The notes under the pieces are model-generated. The model was not told the origin of the DNA. It saw only the letters and a program-made list of their open reading frames with translations, and did no database searches. Below are positions 42,404-51,415 of a DNA stretch of 64,000 bases, piece after piece; position 1 is the first letter of the stretch; each line of letters starts with the position of its first letter. The position numbers were made by a program, and so were the translations under genes. The DNA comes from Propioniciclava sp. MC1595. Lineage in GTDB: Bacteria; Actinomycetota; Actinomycetes; Propionibacteriales; Propionibacteriaceae. The DNA lies in the NCBI RefSeq assembly GCF_017569205.1, contig NZ_CP071870.1, forward strand, positions 62,001-126,000. The letters are read 5' to 3'.

Positions 42404-43615
42404 ATGATGGCTGGTCGGTCCGTGGTGGTGGTGGGTGCCGGGCTCGCGGCGGCGCGGTTGGTCGAGGCGTTGCGGAAGGGCGGTTTCGACGGGCGGATCA
42501 CCCTCATCGGCGACGAACCCCACCGGCCGTACGACCGGCCGGGGCTCTCCAAGGAGGTGCTGCAGGGCGAGGCGGACGCCGCCGCCATCTACCTGCACCC
42601 GGCGTCCTTCTACGCCGACAAGCAGATCGACACCCATTTCGGGGACGCCGCCGCGTGCGTCGACCGGGAGGCCGGAGTGGTGTGGCTGGCGTCCGGGCGG
42701 GACGTGCCCTACGACGACCTCGTGTTCGCGACCGGGTCGCGGGCACGTCTGCTCGACCTGCCGGGGGCCGATCTCCACGGCGTGCTCACGCTGCGCCGCA
42801 TGGAGGACGAGGCCGCCCTGCGACGCTCCCTCGACGCGGGGGAGCGGGTCGTGCTCGTCGGCGGCGGGTGGATCGGGCTCGAGGTGGCGGCCGCCGCGGC
42901 CGAGGCCGGGTGCCAGGTGACCGTGCTCGAGGGGCTCGACCTGCCGCTCGTGGGCGTGCTGGGGCCGGAGCTCGCCGGGCACATCGCCGCGCTGCACCGG
43001 GCGCACGGCGTCGACCTGCGCACGGGCGTGACGGTCGAGGGGTTCGAGGGCGTCGACGGGCGCGTGACGGGCGTGCGGGTCGACGGCTCGGTGGTTCCGG
43101 CTGACGTCGTGGTCGTGGGCGTGGGGGCGATCCCGAACGCGGAGCTCGCGGCGGCGTCCGGGTTGGTGGTCGACAACGGCATCCTCGTCGACGAGCACCT
43201 GCGCACCGACGACCCGCACGTGGGGGCGATCGGCGACGTGGCCAACGCGTACAACACGACTCTCGGGCGCCACGTGCGCGTCGAGCACTGGGACAACGCC
43301 CGGCGCCAGGGGCGGTTCCTCGCCTCCGTGCTGCTGGGCCGCGAGGGGAGCTACGACTGGCAGCCGTACTTCTACTCCGACCAGTACGACATGTCGCTGG
43401 ACTACCTCGGCCGCGCCGGCCGCGACGCCCATCTCGTGGTGAAGGGCGACCCGGCCAGTGGGGCGTACCTGGCGTCCTGGCTCGAGGGCGGTGTGGTGAC
43501 CGCCGCCCTGCAGGTGAACACCCCCCGGGCCGCCGGGCCGCTGCGGAAGGTGGTGGGGATGTCGCTGACCGCCGATCAGCTGCAGGAGCAGGACCTGGCC
43601 GATCTCGTCACCTGA
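42404..43615 (+). CDS. FAD-dependent ferredoxin-reductase-type oxidoreductase
   Basis: A 403-residue flavoprotein of the putidaredoxin/rhodocoxin reductase group. FAD motif VVVVGAGLAAARLVEALR (7-24), TGSRAR at about 110, NAD motif VVLVGGGWIGLEVAAAAAEAG (about 145-165), second FAD motif VGAIGDVAN (about 275) and a C-terminal reductase_C domain (PYFYSDQYDMSLDYLG). It passes electrons from NAD(P)H to a ferredoxin or rubredoxin. GGAAGGGGG precedes ATG 42404; an in-frame ATG at 42377 is possible. No ferredoxin or P450 partner is adjacent. Confidence 0.88.
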   Translation: MMAGRSVVVVGAGLAAARLVEALRKGGFDGRITLIGDEPHRPYDRPGLSKEVLQGEADAAAIYLHPASFYADKQIDTHFGDAAACVDREAGVVWLASGRDVPYDDLVFATGSRARLLDLPGADLHGVLTLRRMEDEAALRRSLDAGERVVLVGGGWIGLEVAAAAAEAGCQVTVLEGLDLPLVGVLGPELAGHIAALHRAHGVDLRTGVTVEGFEGVDGRVTGVRVDGSVVPADVVVVGVGAIPNAELAAASGLVVDNGILVDEHLRTDDPHVGAIGDVANAYNTTLGRHVRVEHWDNARRQGRFLASVLLGREGSYDWQPYFYSDQYDMSLDYLGRAGRDAHLVVKGDPASGAYLASWLEGGVVTAALQVNTPRAAGPLRKVVGMSLTADQLQEQDLADLVT

Positions 43616-43628
43616 CTAGGGTGGTTGC

Positions 43629-44573
43629 ATGACCCTGCTGCCGCCCGGAGCCCGCGAGACCTTCGTGCCCGCCGTCGGCGGCCGGTGGCGGGTGCTGGAG
43701 GGCGAGCGGTCGCCGGCCGGCGAGCCCGCGGGGCTTGGCGAACGGTCGCTGAGGCGCGAGCCTGCGAGCCTCGAAGCGACCCCCATCCTCCTCGTCCACG
43801 GGGGCGGGTACGACGCGGCGGCGATCTCCTGGTACCGGCTCATCGGCCCGCTGGCGGCGCAGCGGCGGGTCATCGCGCCCGACCTGCCGGGGTGCGGTGG
43901 CACGACGGGCGTTGCCCTGCCGGGCGCGCCCTCGGCGGCGGCCGACCAGCTGGTGGCGCTGCTCGACGAACTCGGTCTCGACCGCGTCGTCGCCTGCGGG
44001 GTGTCGATGGGCGGCGACATCGCTCTCGAGCTCGCCCTGCGCCACCCGGCGCGGTTGGCGGGGCTGGTGTGCATCGCGCCCGGCGGGCTGATGCCCTCGT
44101 TCGGGTCGGCGGCGATGCAGCGGCTGATGTGGCTCACGACGCGGGCCAACGATCGCGGCATGGCGCTGATCTCACGGCTGTCGCGGCCGTTGCTCGCCCG
44201 CGTCGTGCGCGACATGGTGCACGACCCGGCCACGCTGCCGCCCGAAGCCGTCGCCGAGTTCTTCGCCGAGGCGCGGCGCCCGGACGGCGGGGTGGCCCAC
44301 GGCTCCTACAACCGGGCGACCGTCGGCCCGCGCGGGATGCTGAACGACAAGTCCGGGGTCGTGGGGTCGATCCACCTGCCGGCGCTGTTCTTCCACGGCC
44401 GGCAGGACGGGTTGGTGTCGATCGACGGCTCCCGACGCGCGGTGGCGGCGATGCCCAACGCGCGCCTGGTCGAGGTCTACGCCTGTGGCCACTGGGCGCA
44501 GCTCGAGCAGCACGACCGGTTGCTGAGCGAGCTCACGGCCTTCCTCGCCGAGGTGGACGCCGCCCCCCACTAA
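43629..44573 (+). CDS. Alpha/beta hydrolase
   Basis: A 314-residue alpha/beta-hydrolase-fold enzyme. The oxyanion block is ILLVHGGGYDA, the nucleophile elbow CGVSMGGD (Ser about 122), the acid in GRQDGLVS and the base in ACGHWAQLEQH. The lid region around 140-200 is helical. It lies 13 bases after the flavoprotein and may share its mRNA. Substrate is unknown. A strong palindromic terminator follows. Confidence 0.87.
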   Translation: MTLLPPGARETFVPAVGGRWRVLEGERSPAGEPAGLGERSLRREPASLEATPILLVHGGGYDAAAISWYRLIGPLAAQRRVIAPDLPGCGGTTGVALPGAPSAAADQLVALLDELGLDRVVACGVSMGGDIALELALRHPARLAGLVCIAPGGLMPSFGSAAMQRLMWLTTRANDRGMALISRLSRPLLARVVRDMVHDPATLPPEAVAEFFAEARRPDGGVAHGSYNRATVGPRGMLNDKSGVVGSIHLPALFFHGRQDGLVSIDGSRRAVAAMPNARLVEVYACGHWAQLEQHDRLLSELTAFLAEVDAAPH

Positions 44574-44595
44574 CCCCGCCCCCCACCGACCCCGC

Positions 44596-44651
44596 CCGAA
44601 TTCGACCTGCAGAAGTCGAGCCCGGGCTCAACATCCGCAGGTCGAATTCGG
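44596..44651. terminator. Bidirectional terminator hairpin
   Basis: Perfect 15-bp arms CCGAATTCGACCTGC (44596-44610) and GCAGGTCGAATTCGG (44637-44651), with a second palindrome GAGCCCGGGCTC (44619-44630) in the loop. It lies between the ends of convergent genes and can act for both. Confidence 0.75.
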
Positions 44652-44655
44652 CAGG

Positions 44656-45585
44656 TCAGGGGCAGAGGCGATCGCGCGCGGCGGCGTACTCGGCCTCGAG
44701 GCGGTCGACGAGTTCGGCGACGGGCGGCACATCGGTGATGCCGGCCACGCCCTGGCCCGCCGACCAGATGTCGCGCCACGCCTTCGCGTCGCCCTCGCTG
44801 GGCTGCGTCACGTGGGCGAGGTCGACCGGGCCGGGGGCGGCGTCCGGGTCGATGCCGGCGAGCTCCAGACTGCGCCGCAGGAAGTTCGCCGGGATCGTGC
44901 TCACACTCGGCGTGTAGACGACGTCGCCCGCGCCGGCCGCGACGATCTGCTCGCGGTAGGCGTCCGACGCCATCGACTCGCGCGTCGCCACGAACCGGGT
45001 GCCCAGATAGGCGAGGTCGGCGCCCATGGCCCGGGCGGCCAGCACATCAGCGCCGGAAGACAGGGCCCCTCCGAGCAGGATCGTCCCCTCGAACCACGGC
45101 CTGACCTCGGCCATCAGCGCGAACGGCGACAGCGAGCCCGCGTGCCCGCCCGCCCCAGCCGTGACCAGGATCAGCCCGTCGACCCCCGCCTCCGCCGCCT
45201 TGCGCGCGTGGTGCTGCGTCGTCACGTCGTGGAACACCACCCCGCCGTACGAGTGCACCGCCGCCACCACCTCGGACGCCGCCCCTAGGCTCGTGATCAC
45301 CACCGGCACCCGGTGGCGGACGATCACCTCCAGGTCGGCGGTGAGCCGCGTGTTGGTCCGGTGCACGATGAGGTTGACGCCGTAGGGGCGGTCGCCGACG
45401 GCGTCCTCGATCTGGGTCAGCCAGTCGGCGAAACCGGCCGTGGTGCGCTGGTTGAGTGCCGGGAACGTGCCCAGCACCCCGGCGCGACAAGCGCCGATGA
45501 CCAGCTCCGGCCCCGACACCAGGAACATCGGCGCGGCCACCACCGGCACGCGCAGCCGGCCCTCCAGCGATGCGGGCAGCGCCAT
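44656..45585 (-). CDS. Nitronate monooxygenase-like FMN protein
   Basis: A 309-residue TIM-barrel FMN protein of the 2-nitropropane dioxygenase family. Landmarks: VVAAPMFLVSGPELV at the first strand, VFHDVTTQHHARKAAEAGVD, VTAGAGGHAGSLSPFA (FMN phosphate loop with the family histidine) and LLGGALSSGADVLAARAMGADLAYLGTRF. Members oxidise alkyl nitronates; many homologues, including ones coupled to fatty-acid genes, have other or unknown roles. The start touches the stop of the FadN-like gene (TGATG), so the two are made together. Confidence 0.87.
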   Translation of the reverse strand: MALPASLEGRLRVPVVAAPMFLVSGPELVIGACRAGVLGTFPALNQRTTAGFADWLTQIEDAVGDRPYGVNLIVHRTNTRLTADLEVIVRHRVPVVITSLGAASEVVAAVHSYGGVVFHDVTTQHHARKAAEAGVDGLILVTAGAGGHAGSLSPFALMAEVRPWFEGTILLGGALSSGADVLAARAMGADLAYLGTRFVATRESMASDAYREQIVAAGAGDVVYTPSVSTIPANFLRRSLELAGIDPDAAPGPVDLAHVTQPSEGDAKAWRDIWSAGQGVAGITDVPPVAELVDRLEAEYAAARDRLCP

Positions 45586-47903
45586 CAGTTGGCCAGCGGC
45601 TTGTTCGTCGCGAGCAGGTGGCGCACGCGCTCCTGGTTCTTCGGCAGCTGCAGCAGGTCGACGGCCGCGTCCACCTCGAGGGGCAGCAGGTCCTCCTCAG
45701 ACGCCGTGGCCCCGGGCCGGTCGCCGGTCAGGATCCCGGCGATGCGGGCCACGATCGCGCGGTCGGTCTCGGAGGCGTCCGCCCACCCGGCGTCCAGCGG
45801 CTCGGCGTCGGGGGAGTGCAGGGGCAGCTCGACCGGGGCCGGGGGCGTCCAACCGCCCTCGAGCAGCTCGAGCGCGACCGCCTTGGCCTCGGCCAGCACG
45901 CGGTGCACCGACGCGACGACCTCGTCCTCGGCGGTGAGCAGGTGCCAGTCGGCGGCCTGCCACGCCGACGTGCTGACCTCGCAGCTGGTCGTCACCGCGA
46001 ACGCGGACGCCGCGGGCAGCGGTTCGCCCGCCCCCAGTGCGCGCACCAGCGACTGCACCGTGCCGCCCCACGCGGGGAGCAGGCCGACCGACCGCTCGGG
46101 GAACCCGGCGTACAGCTCGGCGTGCGTGACGACCCGGTTGGCGGCGAGCATCAGTTCGCAGCCGCCGCCGAGCGCGAAGCCCTTGGCAGCCGCCACCACC
46201 GGGAACGCGGCGTTGCGCAGCGCGTGGAACGCCACCTGCCCGCGGCGGATGAGCTCGCGCAGGCCCTCCGGATCCTCGGACTCGATGAAGTGCGTGAACG
46301 TCGCCAGGTTGGCGCCGGCGGAGAAGGCGCGGGGGTGGTCGGAGCCGATGACGAGGGCCTTGAAGGCACCCTCCTCGCCGAGGGTGAGCGCGCGCTCGAC
46401 CATCTCGATCACGCCCGCGTCGCAGGTGTTCATCTTGGTGCGCAGCGCCAGGCAGGCGACGCCGTCGCCGAGGTCGACGACCGCGGCCGACTCCGACTCG
46501 GCGAGCACCCCGTGGGCGCGCTGGGCGTCGGCGACGGTGAGCACGCCCTCGACCTTCCGCCGCTCCACCACCTCGCCCGAGGACGACAGCACCGTGTCGG
46601 CGTCGGGGTAGAAGCCCCCGCCCTTCGCCGCGGCGGCCAGCAGGCCGGGCACCGCGCGTCCCTCGGCCTCGTACCGGGCCACCAGCTGGGCCGCGCCCAC
46701 GGCGTCCGCGAGCTTGAACGGGCCGCGCGCCCAGGCGTAGCCGAGTTCCATGCCCGCGTCGACGGCGGCGACGTCGTCGCCGACCTCGGGGGCGATGTGG
46801 CAGGCGTAGTCGAGCACCTGGGCGAAGACAGTCCACGCGTAGCGAGAACCGTCCGAGTCGCCCGCCAGCACGGCAGCGATGTCGCCGGCCGACCCCGCCG
46901 GGTCAGTTACCTGACGCCGCGCGCGGTACTCCAACGACTCCAGGTCGATGACCTCGTCGACCTTCTCGCCCGCCTCGTTCTTGCGGCGGGTGAAGCCGCC
47001 GGGGCCGCGGCGTCCGATGAGGCCGTTGTCGAGCAGGTGCTGGAAGACGCGGTCGCCCAGGAGGTCGTACCGCTGGGCGGCGTCGTCGGCAGGCAGCGCG
47101 CGGGTCAGGACCGGCCACAGCAGCGGCACGAGGTTGACCCCGACGAGGTCGAAGAGGCCGAAGACGCCGGTGCGGGGGATCCCGAACGGGCGCGACATGA
47201 TCGCGTCGGCGGTCTCGACGTCGAGCCCGGCCTCGAAGGCCTCCAGGGCGGCGACGGCCATCCAGTGCGACCCGAGGCGGTTGGCGATGAAGCCGGGGGT
47301 GTCGCGGCACTCGAGCACGGTCTTGCCGAGCTGGCGGTCGGCGACGCGGATGGTGCGCTCCAGCACCTCCGGCGAGGTGTCGGAACCGGCGACCACCTCC
47401 AGCAGCTCCATCGTGCGCGGCGGGTTGAAGAAGTGGGTGATGGTGAAGTCGCGGGCGAACGCTTCGGAGTGCCCGCGGACCAACTCGGCCACCGGGATGC
47501 CGGACGTGTTCGACGACATCAGCGTGCCCGGCCGGCGCAGGCCCTCGAGCTTGGCGTAGAGCTCGTGCTTGACGTTCGGGTCCTCGAAGACGGCCTCGAC
47601 GATCCAGTCCGCCTCGGCGACGACGTCGAGGTCGTCCTCCACGTTGCCCGGGGTCACCCGCGCCGCGAACTCCGGCACCATGAACCCGCCCCCCTGCACC
47701 TGGCGGTCGATGGCGGTGCGCGCCAGCGCCGAGCGGTCGTCGCCGTCGGCGACCCGGTCGAGCAGCGCGACGGCGATGCCGCAGTTGGCCAGGTGGGCGG
47801 CGATGCCGGAACCCATCGTTCCCGCGCCGATCACCACCGCGCGGCTGACGGGGGTGAACCCGTCGGTCATCGGGATGCGGGGCTGGCGGTCGGCGATGGT
47901 CAT
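45585..47903 (-). CDS. FadN-like 3-hydroxyacyl-CoA dehydrogenase / enoyl-CoA hydratase
   Basis: A 772-residue bifunctional beta-oxidation enzyme with the dehydrogenase first. NAD motif VIGAGTMGSGIAAHLANCG (about 24-42), the catalytic His/Glu region in FTITHFFNPPRTMELLEVV, 3HCDH C-terminal domains to about 440, then a crotonase domain (about 470-690) with oxyanion segment HPRAFSAGANLATF and GFALGGGCELML. Domain order and length fit Bacillus FadN, not FadB. ATG 47903 has GGAAGGA upstream. No thiolase or acyl-CoA dehydrogenase is adjacent, but the nitronate-monooxygenase-like gene is coupled to it. Confidence 0.9.
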   Translation of the reverse strand: MTIADRQPRIPMTDGFTPVSRAVVIGAGTMGSGIAAHLANCGIAVALLDRVADGDDRSALARTAIDRQVQGGGFMVPEFAARVTPGNVEDDLDVVAEADWIVEAVFEDPNVKHELYAKLEGLRRPGTLMSSNTSGIPVAELVRGHSEAFARDFTITHFFNPPRTMELLEVVAGSDTSPEVLERTIRVADRQLGKTVLECRDTPGFIANRLGSHWMAVAALEAFEAGLDVETADAIMSRPFGIPRTGVFGLFDLVGVNLVPLLWPVLTRALPADDAAQRYDLLGDRVFQHLLDNGLIGRRGPGGFTRRKNEAGEKVDEVIDLESLEYRARRQVTDPAGSAGDIAAVLAGDSDGSRYAWTVFAQVLDYACHIAPEVGDDVAAVDAGMELGYAWARGPFKLADAVGAAQLVARYEAEGRAVPGLLAAAAKGGGFYPDADTVLSSSGEVVERRKVEGVLTVADAQRAHGVLAESESAAVVDLGDGVACLALRTKMNTCDAGVIEMVERALTLGEEGAFKALVIGSDHPRAFSAGANLATFTHFIESEDPEGLRELIRRGQVAFHALRNAAFPVVAAAKGFALGGGCELMLAANRVVTHAELYAGFPERSVGLLPAWGGTVQSLVRALGAGEPLPAASAFAVTTSCEVSTSAWQAADWHLLTAEDEVVASVHRVLAEAKAVALELLEGGWTPPAPVELPLHSPDAEPLDAGWADASETDRAIVARIAGILTGDRPGATASEEDLLPLEVDAAVDLLQLPKNQERVRHLLATNKPLAN

Positions 47904-47959
47904 GGGCGTCCTTCCGGGGGCTCGACTCTGAGCGGGGTCCCCCCATCGTGTCACCCCGG

Positions 47960-48670
47960 TCAAGCGGCGGCGACCACCCCGGCGGCCTCGTTGATGACCT
48001 CCGCCAGCTGCCGCTTGTGCGTGAACGGCAGCAGGTGGGTGGCGGAGCGGACGACGACGATCCGCGGGTCCTGGCAAGCGCGGGCGTAGCGCCGGGTGTC
48101 GATGGCGAGTTGGTCGAGGGCGCCGGCGACGAGCCAGACGGGGCAGCTGACGTCGGGCAGCTGGTGGCAGCCGGCCTCGCTGACCACGCTGTGCCAGGCG
48201 TCGGGCGCGACCGCGTACCCGGTCGCGTCGGGGATCGCGTCCCCGCGCATCCCCATCACCCGCAGCACGGTGTTCGCGATGGACGCCATCCGCTGCGGGC
48301 CGACCACCGGCAGCAGCTTGGCGAAGTCGGTGTAGGCCCGGGTCAGGATCCGGTGGCGGCGCGGGTCGGCCATCGCGCCGACGAGGACCAGCCCGGCGAG
48401 GGCGTCCGGGTGGCGCTGGGCCCAGGTGGTGGCGATGAACCCGCCGAGCGAGTGGCCGACGAGCACGACCGGGGTGTCAGGGGTCACCGTCGCGACCTCG
48501 TCGTCGATCACCGCGAGCGCCGCGTCGGTCGTCCACGGCTGGCCCGCCCGGACGCCGTGGCCCGGCAGGTCGACGGCTCGCACGTCGGCGTCCACGAGGT
48601 CGGCGTAGCCGTCCCACGAGCGCGCGTTGAAGCGCGTTCCGTGCAGCAGGATCACCAGCGGTCGGGGCAT
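47960..48670 (-). CDS. Alpha/beta hydrolase
   Basis: A 236-residue alpha/beta hydrolase. Oxyanion block VILLHGTRFNARSWD (10-22), nucleophile elbow VGHSLGGF (Ser about 75), acid in AGALDQLAIDTR and base in SATHLLPF. It is of the small esterase/lipase group with a short lid. ATG 48670 is preceded by no strong site. It is divergent from the ATP-grasp cluster and lies 57 bases before the FadN-like gene; it may hydrolyse an acyl ester, which is inference. Confidence 0.87.
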   Translation of the reverse strand: MPRPLVILLHGTRFNARSWDGYADLVDADVRAVDLPGHGVRAGQPWTTDAALAVIDDEVATVTPDTPVVLVGHSLGGFIATTWAQRHPDALAGLVLVGAMADPRRHRILTRAYTDFAKLLPVVGPQRMASIANTVLRVMGMRGDAIPDATGYAVAPDAWHSVVSEAGCHQLPDVSCPVWLVAGALDQLAIDTRRYARACQDPRIVVVRSATHLLPFTHKRQLAEVINEAAGVVAAA

Positions 48671-48720
48671 GGACCCAGCGTACGTGGAGTGGTCAACCCA
48701 GACGCGCCGGACAACGTCAG

Positions 48721-48763
48721 ATGCGCCGGCTGCATGCGGCGCGGGTGACGGCATCCGGCGCAT
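48721..48763. promoter_or_regulatory. Inverted repeat in divergent promoter region
   Basis: ATGCGCCGG (48721-48729) and CCGGCGCAT (48755-48763) form 9-bp arms in the gap between the hydrolase and the ATP-grasp gene. It may be an operator for either gene. Confidence 0.35.
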
Positions 48764-48829
48764 TTGGGGTCGGCGGCTCCAAACAGCCGAACAATGTGAA
48801 CTCGTCACACGCGTGAAACACCTGCTCCC

Positions 48830-48842
48830 TACAATCCAGCCA
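48830..48842 (+). promoter_or_regulatory. -10 element of a probable leaderless mRNA
   Basis: TACAAT at 48830-48835 is placed seven bases before the ATG at 48842, which has no ribosome binding site. This is the arrangement of leaderless genes in actinobacteria. A clear -35 was not found. Confidence 0.5.
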
Positions 48843-51415
48843 TGACGGACGCCGGATCGACCCTGATCAGCCGCTATGCCGCGGCCCCGGGCGCCTTCGA
48901 CGAGATGCTGGACGCCGACGGCTCCGTCCGTCCGCACTACCGCGCCGCCGTCGAACAGCTCTCCGCGGTCAGCGACCGCGAGCTCCTCTCCCGTGCCGAG
49001 TACGTGGGGTCCACCTACCTCGAGCAGGGCATCACCTTCGACGTGGGCGGCAAGGAGACGCCGTTCCCGCTCGACGTCGTGCCGCGGATCATCACCGCCA
49101 AGGACTTCGCCCAGATCGAGGCGGGCATTGCCCAGCGCGTGACGGCGCTGGAGGCGTTCCTGCAGGACATCTACTCCACCGGCTCGGTGTTCGTCGACGG
49201 GGTCATGCCGCGGCGCGTGGTCACCTCGTCGACCCACTACCACCGGGCCGCGCACGGCATCCAGCCGCCCAACGGGGTGCGGATCCACGTGGCGGGCACC
49301 GACCTGGTCCGGGGCGCCGACGGCCAGATGCGCGTGCTCGAGGACAACGTGCGCGTGCCCTCGGGCGTCTCGTACGTGCTCACCAACCGGCGGGCGATGT
49401 CGTCGGCGTTCCCCGAGGCGATGTCGCGCTACCGCATCCGCGCGGTGCACGAGTACCCCTCGATGCTGCTCAACGCCCTGCGTGCGGCCGCCCCGAGCGG
49501 CGTCACCGACCCCACGGTCGTGGTGCTCACGCCCGGCGTCTACAACTCGGCGTACTTCGAGCACGCGCTGCTGGCCCGCACGATGGGCGTCGAGCTCGTC
49601 GAGGCCGGCGACCTGGTCTGCCAGAACGGCCGCGTCATGGCCCGCACCACCCGCGGCCTGCGCCGGGTCGACGTCATCTACCGCCGCGTCGACGACGACT
49701 TCATCGACCCCGCGGTGTTCCGGCCCGACTCGATGCTCGGCGTCGCCGGCCTCATGGCCGCCGCGCGCGCCGGCAACGTGACGGTCGCCAACGCCGTCGG
49801 CAACGGCGTGGCCGACGACAAGCTGACCTGCACCTACGTCGACGACCTGATCCGCTACTTCCTCGGCGAGGAGCCGATCCTGCCCGGCGTCACCACGTGG
49901 CGCCTCGAGGAGCCGGCCGCGCTGGAGGAGGTGCTCGACCGCCTCGACGAGCTGGTGGTCAAGCCGGTCGACGGGTCCGGCGGCAAGGGCGTCGTGATCG
50001 GGCCTAAGGCCTCGGCCCAGGAGCTCGAGGCCCTCCGCAGGGCGGTGTTGGCCCGGCCGCGCGACTACATCGCCCAGCCGGTCGTGCAGCTCTCGACGGT
50101 TCCGACGGTGGTCGACGGCAAGGTGGCCCCGCGCCACGTGGACCTGCGCCCGTTCGCGGTCAACGACGGCGAGCGCGTCCGGGTGGTGCCGGGTGGGCTG
50201 ACCCGCGTGGCCCTGCAGGAGGGCCAGCTCATCGTGAACTCCTCCCAGGGCGGCGGCTCGAAGGACACCTGGGTGCTCGACGACGCCCGCGTCCGCCTGC
50301 CCGAGCCCAAGCCGGCCCGTGGCAAGGGCCCCCGCCACCCGTCGCTGGTGCTCGACGACGAGGGCGAGCGCCCGGTCGTGCAGGTGCAGACGCAGTCCCA
50401 GTCGCAGGGCGGCCAGTCGCAGACCCAGCGCGCCAAGGGCGTCCGGTCGGTGCGTCGGCAGAGCCCGATGACCCTGTCGCGCATCGCCGACTCGCTGTTC
50501 TGGACGTCGCGCTACCTCGAGCGCGCCGAGGACACCAGCCGCATCCTCGACGCCAACGTGCAGTTCATGGTCGAGGACCCCACCGTCGACCACGAGCAGG
50601 CCGCCCGCGCCCTGCTCGGCGCGATGGGCGAGGACGCCGACGCGATCTCCCGCGGCCGCCCGGTCGACATCACGCTGGTCCTCGACCGGCTCTGCTACGC
50701 CGTGGACGCCCCGTCCTCGCTCCGCGCCACCCTCTTCGCCGCGCGCGAGTCGGCCCGCCGCGTGCGGGAGGTGATCTCCCTCGACATGTGGGAGGCGATC
50801 AACACCGCCTACCTCGACGTGCGGAGCCCGAGCTTCACGCGGCAGCCGGTGAGGCAGGCGTTCCGGCAGGTGCGCCACGGCGCGATCCTGGCCAGCGGCA
50901 TGGCCCGCACCACGATGGTCAAGGACGAGGGCTTCGAGTTCATGATGCTCGGCCGCTCGCTCGAGCGGGTCGACATGACCTCGCGCCTGATCCTCGCCGC
51001 CGCCACCAGCGGGGGCACGTCGGTCGCGTGGTCGAACGCGCTGCGCGCCGCGGGCGGCCACCAGTCGTTCGTGCGCACCAACATGGGTGAGGGTTCCGTC
51101 GACGCCGCGGCCGCGTTCCTGCTGTTCAACGACCGGTTCCCGCGGTCGCTGGTCTACGGCCTGGCCGCCGTCGAGCACGCGCTGCGCGAGCTGGAACCCC
51201 GTAGCTCCTTCGCGCGGCAGGACGAGGCGCTGGTCACGATCGGCCGCGTCCGCGCCGAGATCGAGTACCTGCCGGCCGACAAGGTCCTCGACGGTCTGGC
51301 CGACCGGATGGAGCACGTCCAGCAGGTCTGCACCGAGGTCGGCACCCTGGTGTCGCAGCGGTACCTGACCAGCGGCGTCCCCGAGGCCTGGAAGGAGGCC
51401 CCGACATGCGGCTGA
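48842..51415 (+). CDS. Circularly permuted ATP-grasp / alpha-E fusion protein (copy 1)
   Basis: An 857-residue fusion. The circularly permuted ATP-grasp part (about 1-480, DUF404/DUF407) shows EDNVRVPSGVSYVLTNRR, LVVKPVDGSGGKGVVIGP (ATP-binding Lys and Gly loop) and VDLRPFAVN with VPGGLTRVAL. A Gln/Ser linker (about 515-535) leads to the helical alpha-E domain (DUF403, 540-850: LSRIADSLFWTSRYLERAEDTSRILD). In other bacteria these are two separate genes. Such enzymes are predicted to join amino acids or peptides to an unknown target. It overlaps the transglutaminase-like gene by ten bases. Confidence 0.9.
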   Translation: MTDAGSTLISRYAAAPGAFDEMLDADGSVRPHYRAAVEQLSAVSDRELLSRAEYVGSTYLEQGITFDVGGKETPFPLDVVPRIITAKDFAQIEAGIAQRVTALEAFLQDIYSTGSVFVDGVMPRRVVTSSTHYHRAAHGIQPPNGVRIHVAGTDLVRGADGQMRVLEDNVRVPSGVSYVLTNRRAMSSAFPEAMSRYRIRAVHEYPSMLLNALRAAAPSGVTDPTVVVLTPGVYNSAYFEHALLARTMGVELVEAGDLVCQNGRVMARTTRGLRRVDVIYRRVDDDFIDPAVFRPDSMLGVAGLMAAARAGNVTVANAVGNGVADDKLTCTYVDDLIRYFLGEEPILPGVTTWRLEEPAALEEVLDRLDELVVKPVDGSGGKGVVIGPKASAQELEALRRAVLARPRDYIAQPVVQLSTVPTVVDGKVAPRHVDLRPFAVNDGERVRVVPGGLTRVALQEGQLIVNSSQGGGSKDTWVLDDARVRLPEPKPARGKGPRHPSLVLDDEGERPVVQVQTQSQSQGGQSQTQRAKGVRSVRRQSPMTLSRIADSLFWTSRYLERAEDTSRILDANVQFMVEDPTVDHEQAARALLGAMGEDADAISRGRPVDITLVLDRLCYAVDAPSSLRATLFAARESARRVREVISLDMWEAINTAYLDVRSPSFTRQPVRQAFRQVRHGAILASGMARTTMVKDEGFEFMMLGRSLERVDMTSRLILAAATSGGTSVAWSNALRAAGGHQSFVRTNMGEGSVDAAAAFLLFNDRFPRSLVYGLAAVEHALRELEPRSSFARQDEALVTIGRVRAEIEYLPADKVLDGLADRMEHVQQVCTEVGTLVSQRYLTSGVPEAWKEAPTCG

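Noticed and set aside
45570-48089. A long plus-strand open frame of more than 800 codons
   Set aside because: It is antisense to the FadN-like gene. In very GC-rich DNA the reverse frame has few stops; its product is Arg/Gly/Asp-rich low complexity with no motif.
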